From positions 417,604 to 481,603 of the forward strand of contig CANXME010002100.1 of NCBI GenBank assembly GCA_948144175.1: a stretch of DNA of 64,000 nucleotides, read 5' to 3'. Below, in pieces: positions 1 through 9,300 of this stretch. Positions within the stretch are counted from its first letter, which is position 1. Every line of letters starts with the position of its first letter. The position numbers and the translations under genes were made by a program. The notes under the pieces are model-generated. The model saw nothing but the letters and a program-made list of their open reading frames with translations. It did not search any database and was not told where the DNA came from. The DNA comes from Closterium sp. NIES-65. Its lineage: Eukaryota; Streptophyta; Zygnematophyceae; Desmidiales; Closteriaceae.

Positions 1-802
1 CAAAGCTGTTCAGAAATTAGTCACAAGTGGGGGAGCGGACAAGTCGGTTCATGAGTGATTAACACAATTGGGGTGAGTCAGAAGCAAAGGGTGCGTGGTG
101 TAAAATCGCCAGATTTAGGGGAAGTTTGTTGATTACAGAAACACCTTTTCTGTGATTCAATCTGCCGATTTAAGGTTACGATTCAGGTTCTGTAATTGCA
201 GCTGAATGGAGCGGCGAATCTGGTACAACTGAGGTGAAGTATAGGCTGGTCTTGACCAATGGGAGTGGTTGGTGGTGTTCAAGGAGCGAGTCTGACTTTT
301 TGGTTTTGAGCGAACTGTTTTGGAGGTTCTGATTGGCTGCCGTTCTAAATGGTAGTTTCTCATGAGTTCGAGAGAGCAGCTGCTCGCGCTGCCACTGTTC
401 TAGGAGCGAGATTGGTCCTTGTGTCACCAAATATGAACTTGTGTCACAGTGTTGCGCGGGTGTAGATTGTGGTGTAGCGAATGTTGGAATGGAAGTTGAG
501 ATTGAGTAGGGGGAGGACGAATTTGACGTTAGGAATGGGAGGGAAAGGACCTAGGGGCGAAATGCATTGAACCAATCAGGGAGGACCAGCCCAAACTCGA
601 GCCGCACATTGTGAAATGTGCGACTTGAGCCTGGGCAAGGTAAGTTCAGTCAGGAACATCCAGTCCATGCTTTTCGCTTGTTATTCTCTTGTCGTGAAAT
701 CAGTTGCTCTAGATCCTACATCCAGCAGCACGCCACTAGGAGGGAACCTACGGGGTGAGGGAGGGAACTTCTTCATAACAAGCGAAAAGGGCGCATCATC
801 GC
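1..802. other. No gene recognised; upstream flank of the methyltransferase retroelement
   Basis: Only short overlapping open frames occur here and none carries a recognisable motif. A consensus-like splice donor (CAAG|GTAAGT) lies near 636-646, so part of this stretch could be a 5' leader of the retroelement that follows. I found no matching copy of this stretch downstream that would mark it as an LTR. Confidence 0.4.
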
Positions 803-2623
803 GTGAGCATGGACAAGCACGAGCGGCGATGGGGCTGGCAGTATAGTCGCCGTGAGCAGGAGGAACGGCCGCGGCGCGAGCGCTCGCAAGAACGCGGGCG
901 CTCTCTGGAAAGATCGCCGCGGAGGCCGGCTTTCCGCGCTGATTGGGTCCTCCAAGCGCCAGATGGACGTGGAGGAGGTTCGGCCCGGGATGAAACCGGT
1001 GGGGCGGGATCCGCCATGTCGAGAGGCGATCCGTGGCAAACGGATGCGCGCGACGGATCTGGAGGCGATCGTCGATATTGCCGTGACACGAGGGCACATC
1101 CCTCGCCGGAAGAAGGGTACCACCGACGCGGAGAAAGCGACCGCGCGCGAGGTCTGCCAGGAGGGCATCTTGGTCAACGAGGAGATCTCGAGACGGACAG
1201 CGAAGGGGAGAATTCCCCCGTGGGGAAAATGCGGGAGGAAGGCCGCGGAGAAGGCGCGGACGAGGGCAGCGAGGATCAGCGACGCCAAGTGGAGGACGCC
1301 AGTGGGAGTCACGGCTCCACCGCTGGAGCCGACGAGGCTAACGCCGCGCGGGCGGACAGCACGGCGGACCAGAGCGAGGCAAAGGCCGACGGGCCAGAGG
1401 GCGCACGAAAGGAGCAGCGAGAGGAACGCCGCAACTGTCAGGAGGGAGATCCCTGGCCCGACCTGTGACAGCAGGACCGAGGAGAGCGGAACACGGAGTC
1501 ACGCATGTCCGGGCAGCGAGGACGACGCGGAGGAGGACGAGATGAACGGTCGCGCACGCCGGAAAAGCGTCGGCAATGCGGAGCAAGGCGAGGCGAGGGA
1601 TCACGCTCGCCCGATCCACAGCAGCGACGCGATGGGTGGCGCGGTGGCGGGGAGCGCTCGCCAGATCCGCATCCGCGACGCGAAGGGTGGCGAGGCGGCG
1701 GGGAGCGCTCGCCAGATCCGCATCCGCGACACGAAGGGTGGCGCGGTGGCGGGGAGCGCTCGCCAGAGCCGCATCCGCGACGCGAAGGGTGGTGCGGCGG
1801 CGGGGAGCGCTCGCCAGATCCGCATCCGCGACGTGAAGGGTGGCGCGGCAGCGGGGAGCGCTCGCCCGAACTGCACCAGAGACGTGAAGGATGGCGTGAT
1901 GTCAGGTCCCCCTCGCCAGATCTGCGCAGGCAGCGGGAAGGAGCACGTGATGAGGAATGGCAGTCGCCGTACGGCCGTCGGCAGCGTGGAGGAAGAAGAG
2001 ACGAGAGGTCACCATCGCCAGAGAAGCATCGGCGTGAGACGCGGCGGGAAGAACGGGGGAGGGCAGACCACTCGCTGGATGGGCAAGGTCAACGCACAGA
2101 AGGGCGCGCGAGCTCATGGGATCTGCATAAGGAGGCAAGATGGGACCAGCGGGGAAGCAAGGTTGGGGGCGGGAGTTTGGCATATAGTGCGGAACGAGCC
2201 AAGGAGGCGAGGGAAGGAATAGAGAGAGCAAGGGAAAGGGGGACACACAGAAGGCAGGCGAGAGCAACAAGCGAGTCCTGGGGAGAAGGTCGAGGGAGTG
2301 CGGTGGCGGCACCTCATGTGGAGGTCCCGGCGAGGTTCTCAGGAGATCAACGTACGGGGCCCTCGCTAAAGAATTACCTCATGCAAGCGGGTAATGTGCG
2401 GTATCGGTGCGACAGGAGCGGCATGGACCCGGTAGACTTCTTTCTGAGCCTACCTAACACACTGGAGGGGGAGGCGGAGACATTGTATCGGATGAGGATG
2501 GATGAGCTGTTGCGGAGGGCGGGAAGGCACGGTGAAGACCCCATGGAGGCGTTCCTCCGCCGGCTGCAGCGACAGTTTCCGGGACACACTGCAGAACGGA
2601 TAAGGGAGTTTCAGGACTTTTAA
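803..2623 (+). pseudogene. gag N-terminal part, interrupted by in-frame stops
   Basis: This frame opens at ATG 803 and is interrupted by TGA at 1466-1468 and TAA at 2621-2623, both in the same frame as the downstream polyprotein at 2633. The first 450 residues or so are very rich in Arg, Ser, Glu and Gly. A 57-bp tandem repeat gives about six copies of a 19-residue unit around GERSPDPHPRREGW. From about 2310 comes a Retrotrans_gag-like core (PARFSGD, then a stretch around AFLRRLQRQFPG). That homology continues past the TAA into MESLLTYYNRLI, so the stop lies inside the gag core and not at a natural gag/pol boundary. Decay is the simplest reading. Stop-codon readthrough is possible but no known readthrough context is recognised. 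An overlapping long frame at 852-2222 looks like a composition artefact. Confidence 0.6.
1615..1880 (+). repeat. 57-bp tandem repeat in gag, about 4.5 copies
   Basis: A 57-bp unit containing GGGGAGCGCTCGCCAGA recurs from about 1615 to 1880 with few changes. Since 57 is a multiple of three, it encodes a 19-residue repeat rich in Arg, Ser, Pro and Gly. It resembles RS-type RNA-binding tails, but the function is unknown. Confidence 0.8.
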
Positions 2624-2632
2624 AGGGGGCGG

Positions 2633-5374
2633 ATGGAGTCATTGCTCACATACTATAACCGACTTATCAACGTGGCGGAGGACGTGATGTGCACGGACAC
2701 CAGCCTCCTGATTAGCAAGTTCTTGGGGGGGCTGGACGAGAGCTTGGGGGGTGGCCTAAGGATGAGGGTGTATGAGTTGGGGGCAGATGCGAGCCTAGAA
2801 GAGGTATTCGAGCTAGCGGAAAAGGTGGAGCTCGCACAAAGGAAGTATGAAGCATACCTGCCCAAGCCGTCAGAGCGCAGCCGCAGGCCGACATGGGCAG
2901 CAGCGATGATTCCCGAGGAACGAGGGAGACCAGAGGGTCGAGGGGAGAGCAGGACTGATACTCGGACCTGTCACAGATGCGGGCAAGTGGGGCATCTGCG
3001 CAGGGACTGCAAGAAGTGTGATTGCTGCGGGAAGCCAGGGCACCGAAGGAGAGACTGTCCTGACGCCCCAAGCTGTGAGATGTGTGGCAAGAGGGGGCAC
3101 GAGGCAAAAGATTGCTATCAGCAGGAGGGAGGAGCAAAGAGGAACCCAGCAGACCTTGAGCGGCAGATCAGTAGACTGCAGTCGCAGCTGCAAGCATTAG
3201 GACCGAGGCAGGAAGCAGAGGCGGGAATGTACGCCGGGGATGAAGAAGGAGAAGAGGTGGAACAGGATGTGCAGTGTGCCCTCATGGCCTCGAGAGGCAG
3301 GGAAGAGATGGGGCTGAGAAGCGGGGGGAGAGACGGTAGACATGATCATGTGAGGAAGGAGCGGGAGAAGGGACGGAAACCAGAGGAGCAAGAGCAGGAG
3401 AATGTGCCAGCGCGCCACCCACAAGAGAGGCTGGCTTGTCAGACCTCCGTGCTACTGGTGAAGGGGGGTGCAATGAAGGTAGAAGGGGAGAGGGTGAGGA
3501 CTGCCATCATAGACACCGGGGCACAAAGTGTGATGCTGGGCAAGAGCATGGCAGAAAGGCTAGGATTGATGGCACCAGAGAAGCACGTAGCGAAAGGAAT
3601 GCTGGTGATGATGGCAGAAGGGGGGGAACCGAAGTGGATGCCGTGCACACGCACTCCCATAGAGTTGACCCTGCTGCCAGGGGAAGAACATGAGACCAAG
3701 ATCAGGATGAAGTGTGGAATCTCAGACTCAGAGGACTCCGACGTCCTGGTGGGCACAGAGATGGTGTTTGCAGTGGGGATGACGATATGCACGTGGACGG
3801 AGAAAGTGGAGTTCCGGACGCGATACTGGAAGAAGGAAGGGCCCTTGGGGCAGCTGCCCGTACAGTTCGTGAAGGTGGAGCCAAAGAGAGCATACCAGAC
3901 GACTGCAGGGCAGACGCCAGGGGAACAGCAGGCAAGGGGACAGAAGGGACCGAAAGGAGCAGAAGAAGAGCCCAAGATGAAGCGCATGGATGAGCAGAGG
4001 CACCAGATTGACTGGCGGCAGCCCATCCAACTGGTGGAGCTGTTCGGGGGAATCGGGGCAGGATTGGCAGCTGTGGTGAGGAGTGGAATCGCCGTGAGAC
4101 AGTGGATATACGTGGAACAGGCACCAGCAGCGAGGAAGATGGCTGAACACCACGCGTTGAAGTTACACGCAGAGTTTCCAGAGCTACTGAGCAGGGAGGT
4201 GATCCGGGAAGCAATGGGCAGAACCATTCATGACGTGAGGAAGGTGACAGAGGCAGAGGTAGCCAGCTGGGGGCAGGTGGACCTGCTGGTGGCAGGGTGG
4301 GAATGTCAAGGGGTATCATGGGCCGGAAAGGGGAAGGGAGAACTGGACCCCAGGACGAAGCTGATGGAGGACCTGTTTCGTATCATGGACTGGTTGCAGG
4401 AGAGGCAAGGCAGGGTGGCATACCTGCTGGAGAACTTGGACCTGGAAGGGGACAGCCGCGAGCCAATTCGGCTAGTGAGAGAGAAGATTAAGAGACAGTT
4501 GGGCAAGGGGGTGAGCTCTGATGCGGCAAGAATGGGGCCGTATGCACACCGGCTCAGGATGTATTGGCAAAACGTCGTGCCAGTGCAAGACCTGCAAGAC
4601 GAGGCGGACGGGGTGAGGAGAGCTTCGGGGAGAAAGGTACAGGACATCCTGGAGCCCGGGCGGACCCCTGCACCAGTGTGCAGGAAGAGCTACAGCAGGC
4701 ACTACCCATGTAATCAGGTGGGGCAAGACAGGCGGGCGCTGCCCACTCTGGTCGCCTATCAGGGGGCAGCCGGCTATAAGTGGGAAGCGGGGAAGCCGGG
4801 GCCGGGGTTAATATATGACCATAAGAGACGACAATGGGAGGAACCAACCGCGCTGGAGCGAGAGCTGGCCATGGGATATGGGGCGGATGTCACAGCACCC
4901 ACAGGGGTGAGCGAGGAAGAAAGGAGGAGGGCGCTACTAGGGTTTAGGGTGGGGTTGCGCACAGGGAGCACTACTACCAGGTGGGGTTGCGCACAGGGAG
5001 CACTACTACCAGGTGGGGTTGCGCACAGGGAGCACTACTACCAGGTGGGGTTGCGCACAGGGAGCACTACTAACAGGTGGGGTTGCGCACAGGGAGCACT
5101 ACTACCAGGTGGGGTTGCGCACAGGGAGCACTACTACCAGGTGGGGTTGCGCACAGGGAGCACTACTAACAGGTGGGGTTGCGCACAGGGAGCACTACTT
5201 CCAGGTGGGGTTGCGCACAGGGAGCACTACTACCAGGTGGGGTTGCGCACAGGGAGCACTACTTCCAGGTGGGGTTGCGCACAGGGAGCACTACTACCAG
5301 GTGGGGTTGCGCACAGGGAGCACTACTTCCAGGTGGGGTTGCCCACAGGGAGCACTGTCAGAACATATCTATAG
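2633..5374 (+). CDS. gag C-terminus, CCHC knuckles, retropepsin and cytosine-5 DNA methyltransferase-like fusion
   Basis: The open frame from ATG 2633 encodes 913 aa, but only about residues 1-770 (to near 4947) are element protein. The rest is the 32-bp array and copia-1 LTR read through. Order: gag core end (1-80), three CCHC knuckles at about 105-160 (CHRCGQVGHLRRDC, CDCCGKPGHRRRDC, CEMCGKRGHEAKDC), retropepsin at about 275-400 with DTGAQS and DVLVGTEM, a linker, then a methyltransferase domain at about 463-765. The domain shows motif I (LVELFGGIGAGL), DVRKVT ahead of VDLLVAGWECQGVSWAGKG (motif IV with the catalytic Cys but Glu for the usual Pro), motif VI LLENLD, motif VIII AHRLRMYW, and a C-terminal LERELAMGYGADV segment like the motif IX/X region. 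Order and spacing resemble DNMT3/DRM-type enzymes. No stop occurs within the domain. Activity is inferred, not shown. No stop separates it from the repeats. Confidence 0.8.
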   Translation: MESLLTYYNRLINVAEDVMCTDTSLLISKFLGGLDESLGGGLRMRVYELGADASLEEVFELAEKVELAQRKYEAYLPKPSERSRRPTWAAAMIPEERGRPEGRGESRTDTRTCHRCGQVGHLRRDCKKCDCCGKPGHRRRDCPDAPSCEMCGKRGHEAKDCYQQEGGAKRNPADLERQISRLQSQLQALGPRQEAEAGMYAGDEEGEEVEQDVQCALMASRGREEMGLRSGGRDGRHDHVRKEREKGRKPEEQEQENVPARHPQERLACQTSVLLVKGGAMKVEGERVRTAIIDTGAQSVMLGKSMAERLGLMAPEKHVAKGMLVMMAEGGEPKWMPCTRTPIELTLLPGEEHETKIRMKCGISDSEDSDVLVGTEMVFAVGMTICTWTEKVEFRTRYWKKEGPLGQLPVQFVKVEPKRAYQTTAGQTPGEQQARGQKGPKGAEEEPKMKRMDEQRHQIDWRQPIQLVELFGGIGAGLAAVVRSGIAVRQWIYVEQAPAARKMAEHHALKLHAEFPELLSREVIREAMGRTIHDVRKVTEAEVASWGQVDLLVAGWECQGVSWAGKGKGELDPRTKLMEDLFRIMDWLQERQGRVAYLLENLDLEGDSREPIRLVREKIKRQLGKGVSSDAARMGPYAHRLRMYWQNVVPVQDLQDEADGVRRASGRKVQDILEPGRTPAPVCRKSYSRHYPCNQVGQDRRALPTLVAYQGAAGYKWEAGKPGPGLIYDHKRRQWEEPTALERELAMGYGADVTAPTGVSEEERRRALLGFRVGLRTGSTTTRWGCAQGALLPGGVAHREHYYQVGLRTGSTTNRWGCAQGALLPGGVAHREHYYQVGLRTGSTTNRWGCAQGALLPGGVAHREHYYQVGLRTGSTTSRWGCAQGALLPGGVAHREHYFQVGLPTGSTVRTYL
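4021..4947 (+). other. Cytosine-5 DNA methyltransferase-like domain
   Basis: This sub-region of the polyprotein is predicted to transfer a methyl group from S-adenosylmethionine to cytosine. The SAM-binding glycine motif (ELFGGIGAG), the motif IV loop with WECQG, ENL, RLRMYW and the terminal MGYGAD segment occur in the family order. The Pro-Cys dipeptide that is nearly invariant in this family is Glu-Cys here. Target-recognition residues are not assignable by eye. Confidence 0.75.
4948..5355 (+). repeat. 32-bp tandem array, left part, about 12.7 copies
   Basis: A unit containing GGTGGGGTTGCGCACAGG then GAGCACTACTACCA is repeated head to tail, with single-base variants (taaca, ttcca). It starts directly after a telomere-like TAGGGTTTAGGG at about 4939-4950. 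As 32 is not a multiple of three, translation cycles through all three frames, which keeps the polyprotein frame open. Copia-1 interrupts the array at 5356. Confidence 0.95.
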
Positions 5375-5493
5375 CTTATACTGCTGTGTAGGCTGTAGTG
5401 GGGTATCCCATAGGGGGTACAACCCAGTTAGGGTTTCATATTTGTACTGCTTTCATTCATAGTTCATTTCATTCCTGTTTTCCTATTATCACA
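5356..5493 (+). repeat. copia-1 5' LTR
   Basis: The 138-bp LTR begins TGTCAGAACAT and ends TTATCACA. It contains the core shared by the window's copia-type LTRs: GTAGTGGGGTA, then a GGGTACAACCC-like box, then TTAGGGTTT and ATTTGTA. Its sequence is identical to 12470-12607. Confidence 0.97.
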
Positions 5494-5524
5494 TGGTATA
5501 GAGCGGGTCCTACCTTAGGACCGT
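5494..5524 (+). promoter_or_regulatory. Primer-binding site and leader hairpin of copia-1
   Basis: TGGTATAGAGC at 5494 is the position and sequence expected for priming by initiator tRNA-Met (canonical TGGTATCAGAGC, one base shorter here). It is followed by a perfect 7-bp stem, GGTCCTA (5506-5512) with TAGGACC (5516-5522), loop CCT. Hairpins of different sequence sit at the same place in copia-2, -3 and -4. Confidence 0.7.
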
Positions 5525-5539
5525 TGTCTGGGCCCACCG

Positions 5540-6295
5540 ACGCGCGCCCCGAGGCGCGCCCTTTTTTTTTTTAGCGACCCCTCGGGTCGCCTTTTCACTC
5601 GCGGCCCCGCCGCCTCCTCTGACGCGGCTTTGCCGCCTCCCCTGACGCGGCCCAGCCGCCTCCCTTAACGCGGCCCCGCCGCCTCCTCTGACGAGGCCCC
5701 GCCGCCTCCCCTGACGCGACTCCGCCGCCTCCCCTGACGCGGCCCCGCCGCCTCCATTCACGCGGCCCCGCCGCCTCCCCTGACGCGGCCACGCCGCCTC
5801 CTCTGACGCGGCCCCGCCTCTACTGCCGACGGCCCCGCCGCTGCACTCTACGGCCCGCCGCTGCACCCTGCCGGCCCGTCGCTGCTCCTGCCGGCCCGCC
5901 GCTGCACCCTGCCGGCCCGCCGCTGCTCCTGCCGGCCCGCCGCTGCACCTACCGGCCCGCCGCTGCACCCATCGGCCCGCCGCCTCTTCCGGCCCGCCAC
6001 TTGCACCTGCCGGCCCGCCGCTGCACCTACCGGCCCGACGCTGCACCTGCCGGCCCGACGCTGCATCTCCCGCCCGAGCCGCCCCAGCAGCCGAGCCGCC
6101 CGGGACCCGAGCCGCCCTGCCGCCGAGCCGCCCGGGAGCCGAGCCGCCCTGCACCCGAGCCGCCCAGCAACCGAGCCGCCCTGCACCCGAGCTGCCCAGC
6201 CGCCGAGCCGCCCGGGAGCCGAGCAGCTGTGCACCCGAGCCGCCCGGTCGCTGAGCCGCCCTTCTGCTGACTGCACGACCTGCCCTGCCTGGTGA
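5540..6295 (+). repeat. GC-rich low-complexity leader of copia-1
   Basis: About 750 bp between the primer site and the gag ATG consist of degenerate GCC/CGG-rich units (GACGCGGCCCCGCCGCCTCC, later CCGAGCCGCCC). They leave long open frames on both strands, which I do not treat as genes. Comparable leaders occur in all copia copies in the window. Confidence 0.8.
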
Positions 6296-6358
6296 GCACT
6301 GTCCCACTGACACTGCGAGCTCTTTCCCTACTGCTTGCACTGCGTCGCTGTCGTCACC

Positions 6359-9300
6359 ATGGCTACCCCTAGTGTCCTAGCTTTTGACGCTGAGGGTCGC
6401 GCCATTGATTTTGAGGTCTGGTTAGACGACCTGCAGCTGTTCTTACAGTGCGACAGGGCTGACGACCTTTCTCTCTTTGACCTCACCTCTGGCGCCTCTC
6501 CTGCCCCTGCTGCTGATGCTGATCCCGCTGTCCGCTCTAAGTGGGCCACCCGCGATGCTGCTGCACGTCTTGCTGTGCGTCGCCACCTCCCTACCTCTGA
6601 GCGTGCGCACTTTAGTCAGTACAAGAGTGCTCAGACCTTGTACGACGCTGTAGTTGCGCGCTACTCCTCCCCTGCCACTGCTGCACTGAGCCGTCTCATG
6701 CTTCCCTACCTCTTTCCTGACCTCTCTGCCTTTCCCACTGTCGCTGACCTCATTACGCACCTCCGCACTAGTGACACTCGCTACCGCGCCGCCCTTCCTG
6801 CTGAGTTCTGCGCTAAGAACCCCCCCCCCATGTACATCGCTCTCTACTACGTAGTCGCGCGCCTCCCTGACTCCCTTCGCGTCGTCAGGGACCACTTTCT
6901 CGCAGTCTGTCCCACCACCCTCACCGTCGACCTCCTCGAGAAGGCCCTCCTTGCAGCGGAGAAGAGTATAGTCGCTGTAGGTGCTTCTCGTGGTGACCCT
7001 CGCACCCCCATCTTTGAGGGGTGCTCTCCTTCCCCCTTGCTGCCCTCTGTTGCCTCTGCTGCTGCTGCCGACCTGCTTGGTCTTGAGTCGGTCGGCGCGG
7101 CGTCTGCCCCTAGTGGGAGACGTCGCTCCAGCAGGGGCAAGGGGGGCAAGGGCGCGGGTGGAGCTGGAGGGGGCGGTGGCGGTGGCGGCGGTGGCGGCGG
7201 AGGGAGTGGGGGTGGCGGCGGGACTAGTGGCGGGGGTGGTGGTGGTGGTGGCAGCAGCGGCGGAGACGGTGGTGGTGGTGCCAGCGGTGGTGGTGGAGGC
7301 AGCGGCGGAGGTGGAGGCGGCGGAGGTGGAGGCGGTGGAGGCGGCAGCGGAGGAGGCGGTGGTGGTGGAGGAGGTGGAGCTGGTCGGGGTGGTACCCAGC
7401 AGCGTAGCGGCGGTGGTGGTGGCCAGCGCTCGCACCGGCAGCAGCAGCAGCGCTCGCGGGACATCCCTTCGCCTCAGCAGCTTCGTGAGTGGTACGCTGG
7501 GCGTCAGAGGGGTGGGGGTACTGGTCCCTGCACCTACGTTCTTCGTTCCGGCGACCGCGCGGGTGAGCAGTGTGGGGGTGCCCACGCCACCCAGCGCTGC
7601 TTTGGCCGCCTGACGGACGCTTGGCGTCAGCAGTTCCCTGGGGCTAGTGAGATCCCTCGCTGGGATGAGCTTCTCAGGGCTGGTGTAGCGATCTTTGATC
7701 TTGATTTTGATGCTATCCTTACTGCTATGTATGTTGTGGATTATAGTGAGGAGAATGAGGGTTACCGGTGTTTTCAGCCCGACCCGGGCATTGGTACTGC
7801 TGCGCTAGGTGCTTGTGAGGCTGCTGCTCTAGGTGCCAGTGCGTCTGCGCTCTCAGGTACTGGTGAGACTGCGCTCTCAGGTACTGAGTCGTCCTCGTCC
7901 TCCCTCACTTTCACACTTGACTCCGGAGCTTCTCGCTCCTTCTTTCGAGACCGCACTACCCTTTCGCCGCTCGCCAGGCCGGTTGCGGTCTCCCTTGCTG
8001 ACCCCTCTGGGGGTCCTGTCCTGTCTCACTTCTCCACTGTCCTCCCGTGTCCGGCTGCCCCTTCGGGCACCCTGTCGGGTCTGTACCTTCCCTCGTTCTC
8101 TACGAACTTGGTGAGTGGAGCGGACCTGCAGGATGGGGGTGTTCACCAGTTCACTCCTGCGCGTCAGAGGGTGACCCACTGCACGGAGGCTCGCACAGGC
8201 CGACACCTGGCCACGTTCTCACGTCGGCCGGGGTCGAGTCTCTACACCCTGACCGTTGAGTCTCCTCCTGTCCCTGCGTCTGGTCAGGTGGCTGCGTCGG
8301 GTCAGGTACTTGCTGCTGCGTCCCGGTCAGGTCCTGAGTCTGCCCCCTGTTCTTGTCGCCTCCTGTCTCACGAGACTCTCCTGTGGCACCACCGTCTTGG
8401 CCACCCCTCCTTGCCCCGTCTTCGGAGCATGGCTTCCCGTGTCCTTGTCTCTGGTCTTCCCCAGTCTCTCCCTCCTCTCCCCTCCGGGCCAGGACCTTCC
8501 TGTGTCCCCTGTGTCGAGGGTCGCCTCCGGGCTACTCCTCACTCCTCCCACTTCCCCCCGACAGAGGCTCCCCTGCAGACGCTTCACATGGATGTGTGGG
8601 GCCCAGCTCCCGTCCGTGGGCAGGGTTACGAGCGCTACTTCCTGTTGGTGGTTGACGACTACTCGCGTTACACCACAGTCCTCCCCTTGCGCAGCAAGGG
8701 TGCGGTCACTGAGGTGCTGATCGACTGGATCCGCGAGGCTCGTCTCCAGCTCAGGAAGAGCTTCGGCTCGGACTTTCCTGTTCTGCGTCTGCACTCTGAC
8801 AGAGGCGGAGAGTTCTCTTCTCGCCTTCTGCGAGACTACTGTCGTGCACGGGGGATCCGCCAGACCTTCACGCTTCCGGACTCACCACAGCAAAATGGGA
8901 TTGCTGAGCGCCGCATTGGCATGGTCATGGATGTCGCTCGTACGTCCATGATGCATGCGGCTGCCCCCCATTTTCTGTGGCCGTTTGCGGTGAGGTACGC
9001 GGCGCATCAGCTCAACCTTCACCCCCGGGTCTCTCGGCCAGCGATGTCCCCAGCCTTGCTGTGGACGGGGAAGGTTGGTGATGCGTCTGTGTTCCGTGTC
9101 TGGGGATCTCGGGCGTTTGTCCGCGACTTGTCTGCGGACAAGCTGTCCCCTCGTGCTGCTCCCTGTGTCTTCCTTGGCTTCCCCACTGACGCCCCAGGGT
9201 GGCAGTTTTACCACCCCTCCTCTCGTCGTGTTCTGTCCTCCCAGGACGTCACGTTCGACGAGTCAGTCCCCTTCTACCGTCTCTTCCCCTACCGCACTCC

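Noticed and set aside
852-2222. 456-aa ORF overlapping the retroelement gag in another frame
   Set aside because: It follows the 57-bp repeats out of frame with the gag-polyprotein homology. Arg/Gly-rich composition explains the absence of stops.
4939-4950. Interstitial telomere
   Set aside because: Only about two units of the TTTAGGG type are present; too short to call telomeric.
4948-5462. Repeat-encoded C-terminal tail of the methyltransferase as a functional domain
   Set aside because: The 32-aa pattern results from a 32-bp unit read through three frames, and the end lies in the copia-1 LTR. The tail is probably fortuitous.
5510-6340. 276-aa minus-strand ORF in the copia-1 leader
   Set aside because: GC-rich degenerate units open several frames on both strands. 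No domain, and similar frames appear in every copia leader.
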